Positions 1-6,854 are shown, counted from the first letter of the stretch. The stretch is DNA of 10,941 nt from Clostridium sp. UBA6640 (GCF_002455975.1 NZ_DKLM01000130.1:1-10941), one strand, 5' to 3'. Notes: generated by a model from the sequence alone, not told the origin. Numbers and translations: made by a program.

Positions 1-170
1 TAGAAAATTTATTTTCCAGAGTATCCTTTAAGTTTTCACATTGTATCCCTATCGCTATATTCCCTTTAAATACTTACTCTTCCAACATTGTAATTAATAA
101 TTAATTTATAAGAATAAAATATATTCTATGTGTAATACTAAGATTGAAATAAAAAGTTAGGAGTGATTTT

Positions 171-356
171 ATGCAAAACTTAAACCAAATGGAATTACAA
201 AATCTTCGCCATCTTATCGGCGCTCATGGAACAATAGCAAATAAACTTGATGATTTTGCTAATCAATGTACTGATCAAAATTTAAGCCAAATGCTAAAAA
301 CTGATGCTCAAGAAGCAAGAGCTGCTAAACAAAAATTAATGGGATTCTTAGGATAG
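171..356 (+). CDS. Small spore coat protein (CotF-associated type)
   Basis: A 61-aa soluble protein without signal peptide or membrane segment. It is rich in Gln, Asn, Leu and Ala and mostly helical by composition (MELQNLRHLIGAH near the N-terminus, EARAAKQKLMGFL at the C-terminus). I recognise the pattern of short clostridial spore coat proteins encoded directly in front of a CotF-like gene, which is the arrangement here: the next gene starts 12 bp downstream. Such proteins are thought to be deposited on the forespore as part of the coat. The start is supported by TTAGGAGTG seven bases before ATG. A sporulation sigma factor promoter is expected upstream, but I could not pick a convincing -35/-10 pair in the AT-rich leader. 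Family membership is from memory of similar sequences; the molecular role inside the coat is unknown. Confidence 0.75.
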   Translation: MQNLNQMELQNLRHLIGAHGTIANKLDDFANQCTDQNLSQMLKTDAQEARAAKQKLMGFLG

Positions 357-368
357 GAGGGTATAAAA

Positions 369-617
369 ATGCAAGAAAAAGATATAATGAATGATTATTT
401 AAGCATGATTAAGAGTAGTTTAACTGGATATGCTACTATGATATCCGAAACAGATAATCCACAATTAAGACAAACACTTCAACAAATGAGAGATAGCGAT
501 GAAACTCGTCAATACAAAATTTATCAAGCAGCTAAAGAAAAAGGATATTATAAACCTGCTCAACCAGCAAAACAAGAAGAAATAAGCACAGTAAAATCTG
601 AATTAACTATGGGCTAA
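369..617 (+). CDS. Spore coat protein, CotF family
   Basis: An 82-aa protein matching the short clostridial version of the coat F family. An N-terminal helix (MNDYLSMIKSSLTGYATMI) is followed by the family-like segment NPQLRQTLQQMRDSDETRQY around residues 30-50. The C-terminal part has the tail KGYYKPAQPAKQEE, with the YYKPAQ element common in these proteins. It is a structural spore coat protein, not an enzyme. It is translated from a strong GGAGGG site that overlaps the end of the preceding gene (12-bp gap), so the two genes form one transcription unit closed by the hairpin at 671-696. Bacillus CotF is longer and is cleaved; this single-domain form is typical of clostridia. Family assignment is confident; assembly layer and timing are inferred. 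Confidence 0.8.
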   Translation: MQEKDIMNDYLSMIKSSLTGYATMISETDNPQLRQTLQQMRDSDETRQYKIYQAAKEKGYYKPAQPAKQEEISTVKSELTMG

Positions 618-670
618 TATCTATTATCCTAAAGAAATTAACAAAAGATTATTTTTACTTCAAAACTTTT

Positions 671-696
671 ATAAAGGCAGGAATACCTGCCTTTAT
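671..696 (+). terminator. Rho-independent terminator, probably bidirectional
   Basis: A perfect 11-bp stem, ATAAAGGCAGG / CCTGCCTTTAT, with a 4-nt AATA loop, followed by TTTCATT on the + strand. It lies 53 bp after the coat operon. Because the stem ends are A/T-rich on both sides, it can also stop minus-strand transcripts from the convergent cupin gene. Confidence 0.8.
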
Positions 697-816
697 TTCA
701 TTAATCCAATATATAACCTTTTGCCTTTATGATTAATACGCATAATATTAGTGTTTCCTACATCCTAATAACATTTCTAGCCCCCCGTTTACTAATTATG
801 ATTTTCACATAATAAA

Positions 817-1278
817 TTATTCATTTGGATCTGTTGTCCACCCTTTAGACATAATATCATCATCCACTTTAAAAGCTAAACCCTTATTTCTTACGTATAG
901 GATATTTTCATCAGGATATATAGCAACATCATCCTCTTCTTTAGTTCCAATATCCAGTATTTTCAATATTTCTTCACTATTATTAAAAAATTGATGCGAA
1001 ATATTTTTGCCAGCAGGCTTTGAAATTACATCTCCAGATTTAACTTCAAATTCTTCATCGTTTATTCTTATGATTCCCTTCCCACTCATTATAACAAAAA
1101 ACTCTTCTTGCATTGAATGATGATGATATTTTGTGCTTTTATAACCTGGTTCTATATAGTCTATATTTACATATATTTTTTCACTACCTACAGCATTTCC
1201 TACATACATTGTTTTAGCACCTTGAAACTTACTAATATATTGATTTGGTATATTATCCATATTGCATATATTTTTCAT
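817..1278 (-). CDS. Single-domain cupin protein (COG3837-like)
   Basis: A 153-aa cytoplasmic cupin. Motif 1 is seen as G-YKSTK-YHHH-SMQEEFFVIMSGKG (about residues 45-68), with the His cluster and Glu that normally bind a divalent metal. Motif 2 is GDVISKPAGKNISHQFFNN (about residues 82-100), matching G-x5-P-x-G followed by His and Asn. The C-terminal YPDENILYVRNKG resembles the tail of uncharacterised cupins of the COG3837 type. The fold therefore predicts a small metal-binding beta-barrel, but cupins include isomerases, dioxygenases and sugar binders, and nothing here fixes the substrate. The start is the ATG preceded by AAAGG about 10 bases upstream. The gene is convergent with the coat operon and lies 76 bp downstream of the esterase-like paralog on the same strand. 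No signal peptide is seen. Confidence 0.75.
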   Translation of the reverse strand: MKNICNMDNIPNQYISKFQGAKTMYVGNAVGSEKIYVNIDYIEPGYKSTKYHHHSMQEEFFVIMSGKGIIRINDEEFEVKSGDVISKPAGKNISHQFFNNSEEILKILDIGTKEEDDVAIYPDENILYVRNKGLAFKVDDDIMSKGWTTDPNE

Positions 1279-1354
1279 AAGACACTACCTTTCTTATTTA
1301 AGAAGTCTATTATCTTTTCTGTCATTTCAATAGTTTCTAATTCTTTTAAAATTA

Positions 1355-2626
1355 TTATTTGTCTAAAGGCTCTGTTGGAGTAGAATTTACAACTACGACT
1401 ATATATTGAAAGTAATCAGTAGTTACTCCATCTTTAGCTATTGGTCCAGTACGGTATGGATTCATTGGCCATATTAAGCTATTTTCAAAAGGAGAGTTTT
1501 CCCCCTTTAATTTAAAAAGAGTTATAGGCTTCATAAAATATTTATTAAAATCAGCAGATTTGTAGGAATCTATATGCTCTTTACTATGGTCTTCTCTATT
1601 CATATACATACAGTTCTTATATAAATAAATTATTGATAATACTTTACCTTTTACAGGAGAATTATTTCCATTCATATGTGCAGCTACCCAAGAAACTCCT
1701 CCCTGCTCTCTTTGAAAGGTATGATTTAGCCCCCATTGACCATAATACTTACCTTTTGGTAGGTGATCATAAACCTTAATAAAATTTTCGTATATTTTTT
1801 CATCTCTAATTTTATCAAAATCTTCTTCTGAGGATACTATATCTATTCTATTTATTATATTTTCATTTACTAATTGAAATCCAAAAAAATTATCCTCTAA
1901 GTATTTTTCATATACATTTTTGTTTTTTTCTATACTATTTTTTAATTCTGAACAAAATCTATATAATCTATCGTCTGCTTTATTCTCATCTAAATATCCA
2001 CTGTTAATTATGCTATTAAATTCTTCCATATCACTTTTTATTTCATCTGGTACTTTTTTATTAGGTAATACTGAATTCATATATCTAAGTGCATTTACAG
2101 ACTGATGTTCTATATCAATACCTACAATTTTAATTTTTTTATCATCAGGCAATGTTTTATTATATTCATATACCTTCTTCCAATGCTCATATCCCTGCTT
2201 ATTCCATGCAAAAGTACCTTTAAGAGGTTTGTACATTTCCTCTAATATACTTTCATCTCCAGTTTTCAAATACTGATTTAAAAAACAGCTGTCACTATAT
2301 GACAACTCCATTAAATAATAATTAATATCTGCCTTTTCTTTAAAATACTTTAAAAATTTTAGCTCTAACTCTGTGTTGGCCTTTATTCCATGATTTTCCG
2401 CCGTAAAAAATATTTCTTTATCCTTTAAGTCGTTGTCTAATAATTGAAAAGAAGAGAAATCATCATTATCTTCTAAGTCTAAAGCTGAATGATTTTTTTC
2501 TAAAAAATTTTCTACTTCAATATTCTTTTCTAAATTTTCTTCACTATTTAAAATTTTCACAGTAAAAAAACTTATAATAAAAATAAATATAAAAATAACT
2601 AATATTGTTTTTAATGTTTTTCTCAC
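1355..2626 (-). CDS. Membrane-anchored EreA/ChaN-like putative esterase, paralog 1
   Basis: A 423-aa protein that starts with GTG (MRKTLKT), with AAGGGGG about 7 bases upstream. Residues 8-25 form one hydrophobic helix without a lipobox or clear cleavage site, so it is probably an N-terminal anchor with the domain outside the cell. The domain resembles the erythromycin esterase / ChaN superfamily: FFTAENHG (residues 73-80, E77 and H79), a second acidic strand YLMELSYSD (104-112), IVGIDIEH (167-174), and a late histidine in GQWGLNHTF (296-304). The C-terminal VTTDYFQYIVVV (401-412) is shared with the neighbouring gene. Characterised relatives hydrolyse macrolide lactones or bind haem/iron, so substrate cannot be assigned. 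It is most similar to the 2817-4073 product along its whole length, which points to an old tandem duplication. Drug resistance should not be assumed from this resemblance. Confidence 0.55.
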   Translation of the reverse strand: MRKTLKTILVIFIFIFIISFFTVKILNSEENLEKNIEVENFLEKNHSALDLEDNDDFSSFQLLDNDLKDKEIFFTAENHGIKANTELELKFLKYFKEKADINYYLMELSYSDSCFLNQYLKTGDESILEEMYKPLKGTFAWNKQGYEHWKKVYEYNKTLPDDKKIKIVGIDIEHQSVNALRYMNSVLPNKKVPDEIKSDMEEFNSIINSGYLDENKADDRLYRFCSELKNSIEKNKNVYEKYLEDNFFGFQLVNENIINRIDIVSSEEDFDKIRDEKIYENFIKVYDHLPKGKYYGQWGLNHTFQREQGGVSWVAAHMNGNNSPVKGKVLSIIYLYKNCMYMNREDHSKEHIDSYKSADFNKYFMKPITLFKLKGENSPFENSLIWPMNPYRTGPIAKDGVTTDYFQYIVVVVNSTPTEPLDK

Positions 2627-2816
2627 AGTAGTCCCCCTTATTAAAATTCATTTAATATGGAATTTCTCCTAATAATAATTTAAACTAATATTTTATTAAT
2701 GATTTCTTTAAAGTTAAAAGATAATATAAAACATATGAAATAAAGTAATCAGTCAGAAATGAGAAATAGATGAGTATATTAACTAGTTATTTCTTAAAGA
2801 TGTCTATAGAAATAGT

Positions 2817-4073
2817 TTATTTTGAATCTTGAATTATCATCACATAATCAAAATAATCTGTTGTTACTCCACTTTTATGGTATCCATTTTGAGCAAACAC
2901 AATTTCAGAAATAAAATCTGTATATAATACTTTAGAAAATGGTGAGTTTTTACCATTTAACTTAATTAAAGTATGATTTGACTTTAAATATTTATCTAAA
3001 ACTTCATTGTCATTATAGGTAGATAGAATGTCTTCTGCTCTTGCAGAATAAGAATTTTTATAAAATAATGCTATAGATAGAATTTTATCTTTTAGCTCTG
3101 GAATTTTTTCATTAATATCCTCTGCTAGCCATACTCTATTTGTAGTTTCCTCTTTATAAATATGGCTTAGACCAAATTGTCCAAAATATTTTCCTTTTGG
3201 ATAATGGTTATAGATTTTTTCAAAATTTTCATACAATTTTTCTTCTCTTTTCATATGAGCTAAATCATCATCAAATGAGTCACCTTCCCATACCTCTATA
3301 GTATTTTTTAAATTATCTATTAACATAAAGAAATCAAAAGCTTCCTCTTTTAATATATCCTCATATAGATTTTTATTTTTATATATTTTATCTGTTAACA
3401 CTGGCAGTTTATTTTTGTATTTATCAAATTGTTTTTTCAATTCTTCAACGGGAGTATTTTCATCTAAATTCATAATTTCATATAGCTCTTTAAGAATACT
3501 TAAGTCTTCTTCAACTTCCTCATATTTTTTATCTTTTAACATATCTATTAAATATGATTCAGTTCCAAATCCATCAATACCTATAGCTACAACTTGTATT
3601 TTATCCTCATCTTTCAATGTTTTATTATATCTATATATTTCTTTCCACATTTCATATTTTTCAGGTCGTCTTTTTTTATTTACAAATTTATTTAAATAAT
3701 TTTCATCACCTGTTTGTAGATATTTATTTTTATAAATTGAATATAAATATTCATCCTCCTCTACCAAATATTTAAAATTAGTCTCCTGTTTTAAATATTT
3801 TAAGAATTTTATAAATACCTTTGCATTATCTTTAATATCATGAACTTCTCCTATTAAAAATAATTCATTATTTTTAAGATCATCTTTTAATAATTTTAAA
3901 GATGAATAATCTTCATTATCTTCTAAATCAATTTGAACGTTATTTTTATCCAAATACTTATAATATTGTTTTAAAGATACTTCATCATTCTCGCTTTTAT
4001 CAGAATTAGCACAAGATGTAAAATTAAATATCATAATAATTGCAATAATTAATAATACTACTCTTCTTTTCAT
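2817..4073 (-). CDS. Putative lipoprotein, EreA/ChaN-like esterase, paralog 2
   Basis: A 418-aa protein starting at the ATG of MKRRVVLL, which has AAGGGGG about 8 bases upstream. An in-frame ATG 26 codons earlier (4151) is rejected because the extension translates an inverted-repeat element. Residues 1-20 are a lipoprotein-type signal with the imperfect lipobox F-T-S-C (C21), so the mature protein should be lipid-anchored on the outer face of the membrane. The domain repeats the plan of paralog 1: IDLEDNEDYSSLKLL, then LFLIGEVHD (E76, H78), IQVVAIGID, GQFGLSHIY with a late His, and a final VTTDYFDYVMII. The GEVHD version is closer to the ChaN-like GExHD signature, whereas paralog 1 has AENHG. 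The gene is 190 bp upstream of paralog 1 on the same strand. Its function is unproven; the family could be esterase, haem-binding or other. Confidence 0.55.
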   Translation of the reverse strand: MKRRVVLLIIAIIMIFNFTSCANSDKSENDEVSLKQYYKYLDKNNVQIDLEDNEDYSSLKLLKDDLKNNELFLIGEVHDIKDNAKVFIKFLKYLKQETNFKYLVEEDEYLYSIYKNKYLQTGDENYLNKFVNKKRRPEKYEMWKEIYRYNKTLKDEDKIQVVAIGIDGFGTESYLIDMLKDKKYEEVEEDLSILKELYEIMNLDENTPVEELKKQFDKYKNKLPVLTDKIYKNKNLYEDILKEEAFDFFMLIDNLKNTIEVWEGDSFDDDLAHMKREEKLYENFEKIYNHYPKGKYFGQFGLSHIYKEETTNRVWLAEDINEKIPELKDKILSIALFYKNSYSARAEDILSTYNDNEVLDKYLKSNHTLIKLNGKNSPFSKVLYTDFISEIVFAQNGYHKSGVTTDYFDYVMIIQDSK

Positions 4074-4101
4074 ATCTATAACCCCCTTATTTAATTCATA
4101 G

Positions 4102-4338
4102 TTCACAATGCACAATTCACGATTATGGAAATTTCTCAGCAATAGCTGCAAAATTTAGAATTGATTAACTGTAGGGGAGAACAGTGTTCTCCAGAAAACC
4201 CAAGCCCATTCCCATTATTAGATATTTGATATTTCAAATAATCTTTGCAACTACAAAAATCTATTAAAGAAATTAGTTTGATCAAAACTAATTTCAACCT
4301 TAATTGTGAATTGTGAATTTTGAATTGTGCATTGTGAA
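4102..4338. repeat. MITE-like inverted-repeat element with internal hairpins
   Basis: The two ends carry a perfect 18-bp inverted repeat: TTCACAATGCACAATTCA at 4102-4119 and its complement at 4321-4338. The right end adds further AATTGTGAATTGTGAATT-type copies. Inside are two clear dyads: GGAGAAC/GTTCTCC at 4176-4192 and an 11-bp perfect stem GAAATTAGTTT/AAACTAATTTC at 4269-4295. The element has no coding capacity and fills the gap between the DUF2164 gene and the lipoprotein gene, ending about 15 bp before the latter's SD. This is the shape of a non-autonomous miniature element. I saw no unambiguous target-site duplication. Confidence 0.65.
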
Positions 4339-4343
4339 TTGCT

Positions 4344-4574
4344 TTAATATGTTTGTATCTCTAGTAAATCCTCTATTCTATCATTCATAAACTTATACGA
4401 ATCATAGACTCCTTGGTTATAAAATTCACTTGATAGCTCTTCTACGATAAAATCTAAAATCATTCCACAGGCTAAATCTCCTAATTCTTCTTCTCTTTCT
4501 TCTAAAAAATAATTTTTAATTTTAGATATCATTTCTTCTCTTTTTTCTTTACTTACTTTAATTTTACTGTTCAT
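4344..4574 (-). CDS. DUF2164 family protein
   Basis: A 76-aa acidic, helical protein that matches what I know of DUF2164: an N-terminal KVSKEKREEMISKIKNYF segment, the central EEREEELGDLACGMILDFIVEEL, and the conserved YNQGVYDSYKFMNDRIEDL at the C-terminus. The family is small, cytoplasmic and has no known function. The start is set by an excellent GAGGAGG site 7-10 bases before ATG. It lies 27 bp downstream of the HIT gene on the same strand and is probably cotranscribed with it, although a functional link between the two is not established. Its stop codon lies 6 bp from the inverted-repeat element at 4102-4338. Confidence 0.75.
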   Translation of the reverse strand: MNSKIKVSKEKREEMISKIKNYFLEEREEELGDLACGMILDFIVEELSSEFYNQGVYDSYKFMNDRIEDLLEIQTY

Positions 4575-4601
4575 GGTTTTATCCTCCTCAATATTTCAGT
4601 G

Positions 4602-5099
4602 TTACTTATTATATTGCTTTAAGCATTTTAAAGAACCTTTTATTAAATCTACTGTTTCTAAAATTTCTGAAATATTTTTTTCTGTTTTATGATTATTTCT
4701 TGTATAATTCATTATATCCCTAGCAGCCGATAATGAATTTTCAAATTTATCATTCATCCATTCATATCTAGGTAAAAGCCATATGTGGAAATGTCCTGAT
4801 CTCTCTTCTTGAATTATGCTTATTTCCTTAATATCTTCTATACCTTTTAATGCTATTCTTGCCTTATATACTAAATCAAATAATTCTTGGGACTCCTCAT
4901 AAGTAAGCTGTGATATTGATTTTATATGTTTTTTTGAAGCAATAATTAAAAAAGCTTTTATAGGAATTTCTGGGTCTTGGTGAAGAATAAAATTATTAGT
5001 TTCAGCTATTATTCCACCTGGCGGTATTATTTCTCCTAGTGCAATAGAACAACCAATGCATTTACATTGCCACTCTTTATTTAAAATATCTTTAATCAT
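4602..5099 (-). CDS. HIT-family nucleotide-binding protein
   Basis: A 165-aa cytoplasmic protein. The N-terminal part carries a Cys cluster (C12, C14, C17; C-x-C-x-x-C), possibly for metal. The core has the HIT layout: strand FILHQDPEIPIKAFLIIASKKHI (residues 37-59), helix EESQELFDLVYKA, and the catalytic strand SGHFHIWLLPR (101-111). H103 and H105 occupy the first two positions of the H-x-H-x-H motif, with H105 as the expected nucleophile, but the third His is replaced by W107. HIT proteins hydrolyse or transfer nucleotides (Ap4A, AMP-lysine, AMP-phosphoramidate); GalT relatives have Gln at the third position. Activity is thus plausible but substrate unknown. The SD AAGGAGA lies 8 bases before ATG. 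First gene of a likely two-gene operon with the DUF2164 gene. Confidence 0.75.
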   Translation of the reverse strand: MIKDILNKEWQCKCIGCSIALGEIIPPGGIIAETNNFILHQDPEIPIKAFLIIASKKHIKSISQLTYEESQELFDLVYKARIALKGIEDIKEISIIQEERSGHFHIWLLPRYEWMNDKFENSLSAARDIMNYTRNNHKTEKNISEILETVDLIKGSLKCLKQYNK

Positions 5100-5372
5100 A
5101 ATAAAGCTCTCCTTATAAATTCATATTAGATAATACTTAACCATATAATAAATCAATATAAAATTATACAATTCATTTATATCTAAATTATTGATATATT
5201 GTAAATATATTCTACTAAAAATATTGATAACCTTTTTTCATATAGAGATAAATAATCATAATAACTAACCGATTTTTTAATTGTTGCTGTAAAAAGAATT
5301 TTCGTTGGGAAATATCTCATATTTGTTAATTTTTATAGCTTTATTCATATATATCCCTTTTATGGTTTTTTA
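5100..5372. other. Intergenic region, no gene seen
   Basis: This is AT-rich sequence between the divergent HIT gene and the riboswitch promoter. On the minus strand a weak TTGTAT - 17 bp - TTATAT pair in the 5140-5170 area could be the HIT promoter, but base composition makes such matches common. I see no hairpin with a T tract, no dyad and no credible ORF. Confidence 0.4.
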
Positions 5373-5401
5373 TTGACAAGATGTTTTGGAAATGATATTA
5401 T
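5373..5401 (+). promoter_or_regulatory. Sigma-A type promoter for the riboswitch transcript
   Basis: TTGACA (5373-5378), a 17-bp spacer, and TATTAT (5396-5401), one mismatch from consensus in the -10. Predicted transcription start is near 5408, about 7 nt before the riboswitch P1 helix, which fits well. Confidence 0.75.
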
Positions 5402-5414
5402 TAATTTGGTTAAA

Positions 5415-5492
5415 TTTAGAAGAAACTTTGAAGTGTGTTCTGTATATGGGCATCTAGAGCATATGAAGTTACTGATGCAACCGGCTTCTAAA
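5415..5492 (+). ncRNA. Cyclic-di-GMP class II riboswitch (c-di-GMP-II)
   Basis: The segment matches the class II c-di-GMP aptamer as I know it from the clostridial crystal-structure sequence. P1 is a perfect 8-bp helix TTTAGAAG (5415-5422) / CTTCTAAA (5485-5492), followed by the conserved AAAC. The GTTCTGTATATGGGCAT block (5437-5453) takes the place of GGGTTTAAATTGGGCA in the reference. P2 is GCATC (5450-5454) / GATGC (5474-5478), and the hallmark TGCAACCGGC lies next to P1. Expression platform: CTTCTAA (5485-5491) can instead pair with TTAGGGG (5503-5509), covering the SD of the downstream gene. Ligand binding, by holding P1, should therefore free the SD, so this is predicted to be a translational ON switch. 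No intrinsic terminator separates the aptamer from the gene. Confidence 0.85.
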
Positions 5493-5502
5493 AATCGCAT
5501 TA

Positions 5503-5521
5503 TTAGGGGGAATTCTTTATG
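5503..5521 (+). promoter_or_regulatory. SD and start codon under riboswitch control
   Basis: AGGGGG (5505-5510) lies 8 bases before the ATG at 5519. The overlapping TTAGGGG is complementary, with two G-U pairs, to the 3' strand of riboswitch helix P1, giving two mutually exclusive structures. Confidence 0.6.
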
Positions 5522-5965
5522 AAATCAAAAAGAACTTATTCATTAGTAACAATTATGACATTACTTTTAGCCGGAACTATTAATGTAACTGCAAATGCAT
5601 CTGTACAAGAGAATAACAAAACACTTACTGATAAATTACAAGTTGACATAGTTGTAAATTCAGTAGAAGAAAATAGAACTTCTATACCTGAATGGACAAA
5701 AAATACTAGATATTATGTAGGAGACAAAGTTACACATGAAGGTAAAATTTATGAATGTATAGTAGATCACTCTAGATTATCTCCATCAACAAAATATGTG
5801 TGGAAACTTATAGGAGAAGATAAGTTACCTGAATGGAAAAGAAATACTAAGTACTATGTTGGTGATAGAGTTACACATGAAGGTAAAATTTATGAGTGTA
5901 TAGTAGACCACTCTAGATTATCTCCATCAACAAAGTATGTATGGAACCTTATAGGAGAAATCTAG
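5519..5965 (+). CDS. Secreted protein with two chitin-binding (ChtBD3/CBM5-12-like) modules
   Basis: A 148-aa protein with a Sec signal peptide: basic MKSKR, hydrophobic residues 7-20, and likely cleavage after A-N-A at residue 27. After a 30-residue linker come two modules, residues 57-100 and 104-147. Each reads P-E-W, N-T-[RK]-Y-Y-V-G-D-[KR]-V-T-H-E-G-K-I-Y-E-C, then HSRLSPSTKYVW. The W/Y/G-D-x-V and final W pattern is the ChtBD3 (CBM5/12) signature, a small fold that binds chitin or related polysaccharides through exposed aromatic residues. There is no catalytic domain, transmembrane anchor or sorting motif, so it is either released or bound to a glycan. Single Cys per module (C80, C127) is notable for a secreted protein. 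Expression is probably controlled by c-di-GMP through the riboswitch just upstream. Ligand identity is inferred. Confidence 0.8.
   Translation: MKSKRTYSLVTIMTLLLAGTINVTANASVQENNKTLTDKLQVDIVVNSVEENRTSIPEWTKNTRYYVGDKVTHEGKIYECIVDHSRLSPSTKYVWKLIGEDKLPEWKRNTKYYVGDRVTHEGKIYECIVDHSRLSPSTKYVWNLIGEI
5687..5961 (+). repeat. Tandem intragenic duplication, 141-bp period
   Basis: Two copies of one module start at CCTGAATGG, at 5687 and at 5828. The second halves are nearly identical even at silent positions (runs such as GTTACACATGAAGGTAAAAT are exact), while the first 40 bases have diverged more. This indicates either a recent duplication or ongoing gene conversion. Confidence 0.85.
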
Positions 5966-6043
5966 TCCTATATATGTGGCTAGATTATTATAGAAATCTT
6001 TAATTATTAAACTTAAGAATAATTAAATAAATATTAGCTTATT

Positions 6044-6072
6044 AAAAATTCCTCAAATAGAGGAATTTTTTT
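6044..6072 (+). terminator. Rho-independent terminator of the chitin-binding gene
   Basis: Stem AAAAATTCCTC / GAGGAATTTTT with a 5-nt AAATA loop, continued by TT. It lies about 80 bp after the stop codon. The A-rich 5' side makes it usable on the minus strand as well, where it would stop the convergent gene at 6172-6813. Confidence 0.8.
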
Positions 6073-6171
6073 ATATCAAAAGATAAAAAAGATTAAGCTT
6101 ATATTGCTCAATCCTTAAACCTTAAGTGTATGATACTTAACTTTTCTCTTTAAATTTATTATACTGACTAG

Positions 6172-6813
6172 TTATTTTTTTGAAAGTGACTTAACTTTAA
6201 AGCCTTCATCTATAGTTATTATTTTTATGTTTAAAATATTAAGTAACTCAGATAAACTCTTAACTTGATTAATATATTTAATGTTGTTTTTCTTAACTAA
6301 CAATTCCACCATTTTTATAATGTCTTCTTTTTGCTCTTTATTAAGTCTGTAATTATCTTTTAAACACAATCCATTAATATAAATTAATGTAGTCCAAATT
6401 TGTTCCTCTGCAATTTTATTAATATCCATAAGGACCCATGTAAAATCTTTTCTTCTATAATTTGCTGGATATGCCTTTTTAAAAAATTCTATAAAGTGGT
6501 TAATAGGCTGTGGATCTTTCTCCTTAACATACTTTCCTAATTGGGCTTTTAGTTGATTCTTTAAATACATGATTGTATTAGGTTTAATAACATCTTTCAT
6601 TTCATCTATACTATTATAAATTAATACATATGTATCTTGTATTTGCTCACTTGTTATATTGCCTGCCTTAAGTACTTTTGTAATACTAATATACTCTAAT
6701 ATATTCTTCTTACAATTTAATTCTTTATTATATAGTACTTCCCAAATTTCCTTTGCCCCTAACCCCTCTAGGTTTTTATTTATCTCTAATTGAGTTTTAT
6801 CATTAATATCCAT
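6172..6813 (-). CDS. Uncharacterised protein, helical and Lys-rich
   Basis: I do not recognise this family. The protein is 213 aa from the ATG at 6813 (MDINDKTQLEINKNL); an ATG at 6828 would give 218 aa. The later start is preferred because the AAAGGATGG segment serves as the only SD-like sequence and contains the upstream ATG itself. There is no signal peptide, membrane helix or cysteine motif. The protein is mostly predicted helix with many Lys, Asn and Ile; recognisable blocks are LGAKEIWEVLYNKEL near residue 25, FIEFFKKAYPANYRRKDFTWVLMDINK in the middle, and a basic tail. It is monocistronic: the nearest gene upstream ends 350 bp away across repeats. An extended -10 promoter lies just upstream. 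Function unknown. Confidence 0.6.
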   Translation of the reverse strand: MDINDKTQLEINKNLEGLGAKEIWEVLYNKELNCKKNILEYISITKVLKAGNITSEQIQDTYVLIYNSIDEMKDVIKPNTIMYLKNQLKAQLGKYVKEKDPQPINHFIEFFKKAYPANYRRKDFTWVLMDINKIAEEQIWTTLIYINGLCLKDNYRLNKEQKEDIIKMVELLVKKNNIKYINQVKSLSELLNILNIKIITIDEGFKVKSLSKK

Positions 6814-6843
6814 ATTTAAATGTACCATCCTTTTTTTGTTTTC

Positions 6844-6852
6844 ATTATATCA
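6844..6852 (-). promoter_or_regulatory. Extended -10 promoter of the uncharacterised gene
   Basis: On the minus strand TGATATAAT is a perfect extended -10. The -35 position holds only AGAATT or similar, so promoter strength may rest on the TG motif or on an activator. The predicted leader is about 25-30 nt, which fits either ATG. Confidence 0.6.
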
Positions 6853-6854
6853 CA

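Noticed and set aside
1..170. 3' end of an upstream gene, or a sporulation promoter for the coat genes
   Set aside because: Short open frames at the left edge have no recognisable protein signature, and no -35/-10 pair for a sporulation sigma factor was convincing.
1117..1383. 88-codon plus-strand frame opposite the cupin gene
   Set aside because: Low-complexity hydrophobic translation antisense to a clear cupin; a shadow of AT-rich coding DNA. The same holds for 1920-2105 and 3415-3699.
2783..2792. CTAGTTATTT found here, at 6168-6177, and in complement at 10514-10523
   Set aside because: Three 10-base matches in AT-rich sequence, without shared flanks or common position relative to genes; could be chance or short remnants.
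2627..2816. Terminator between the two esterase-like paralogs
   Set aside because: Only a broken, AT-only dyad near 2783-2816 was found, without a GC core or T tract.
1355..4073. Macrolide resistance locus
   Set aside because: The resemblance to erythromycin esterases is at the level of fold motifs only; the paralogs are membrane-anchored and no other resistance gene is nearby.
4074..4151. In-frame 26-codon N-terminal extension of the lipoprotein gene
   Set aside because: It translates the end of the inverted-repeat element, has no SD, and would bury the lipoprotein signal peptide. The ATG at 4073 has AAGGGGG.
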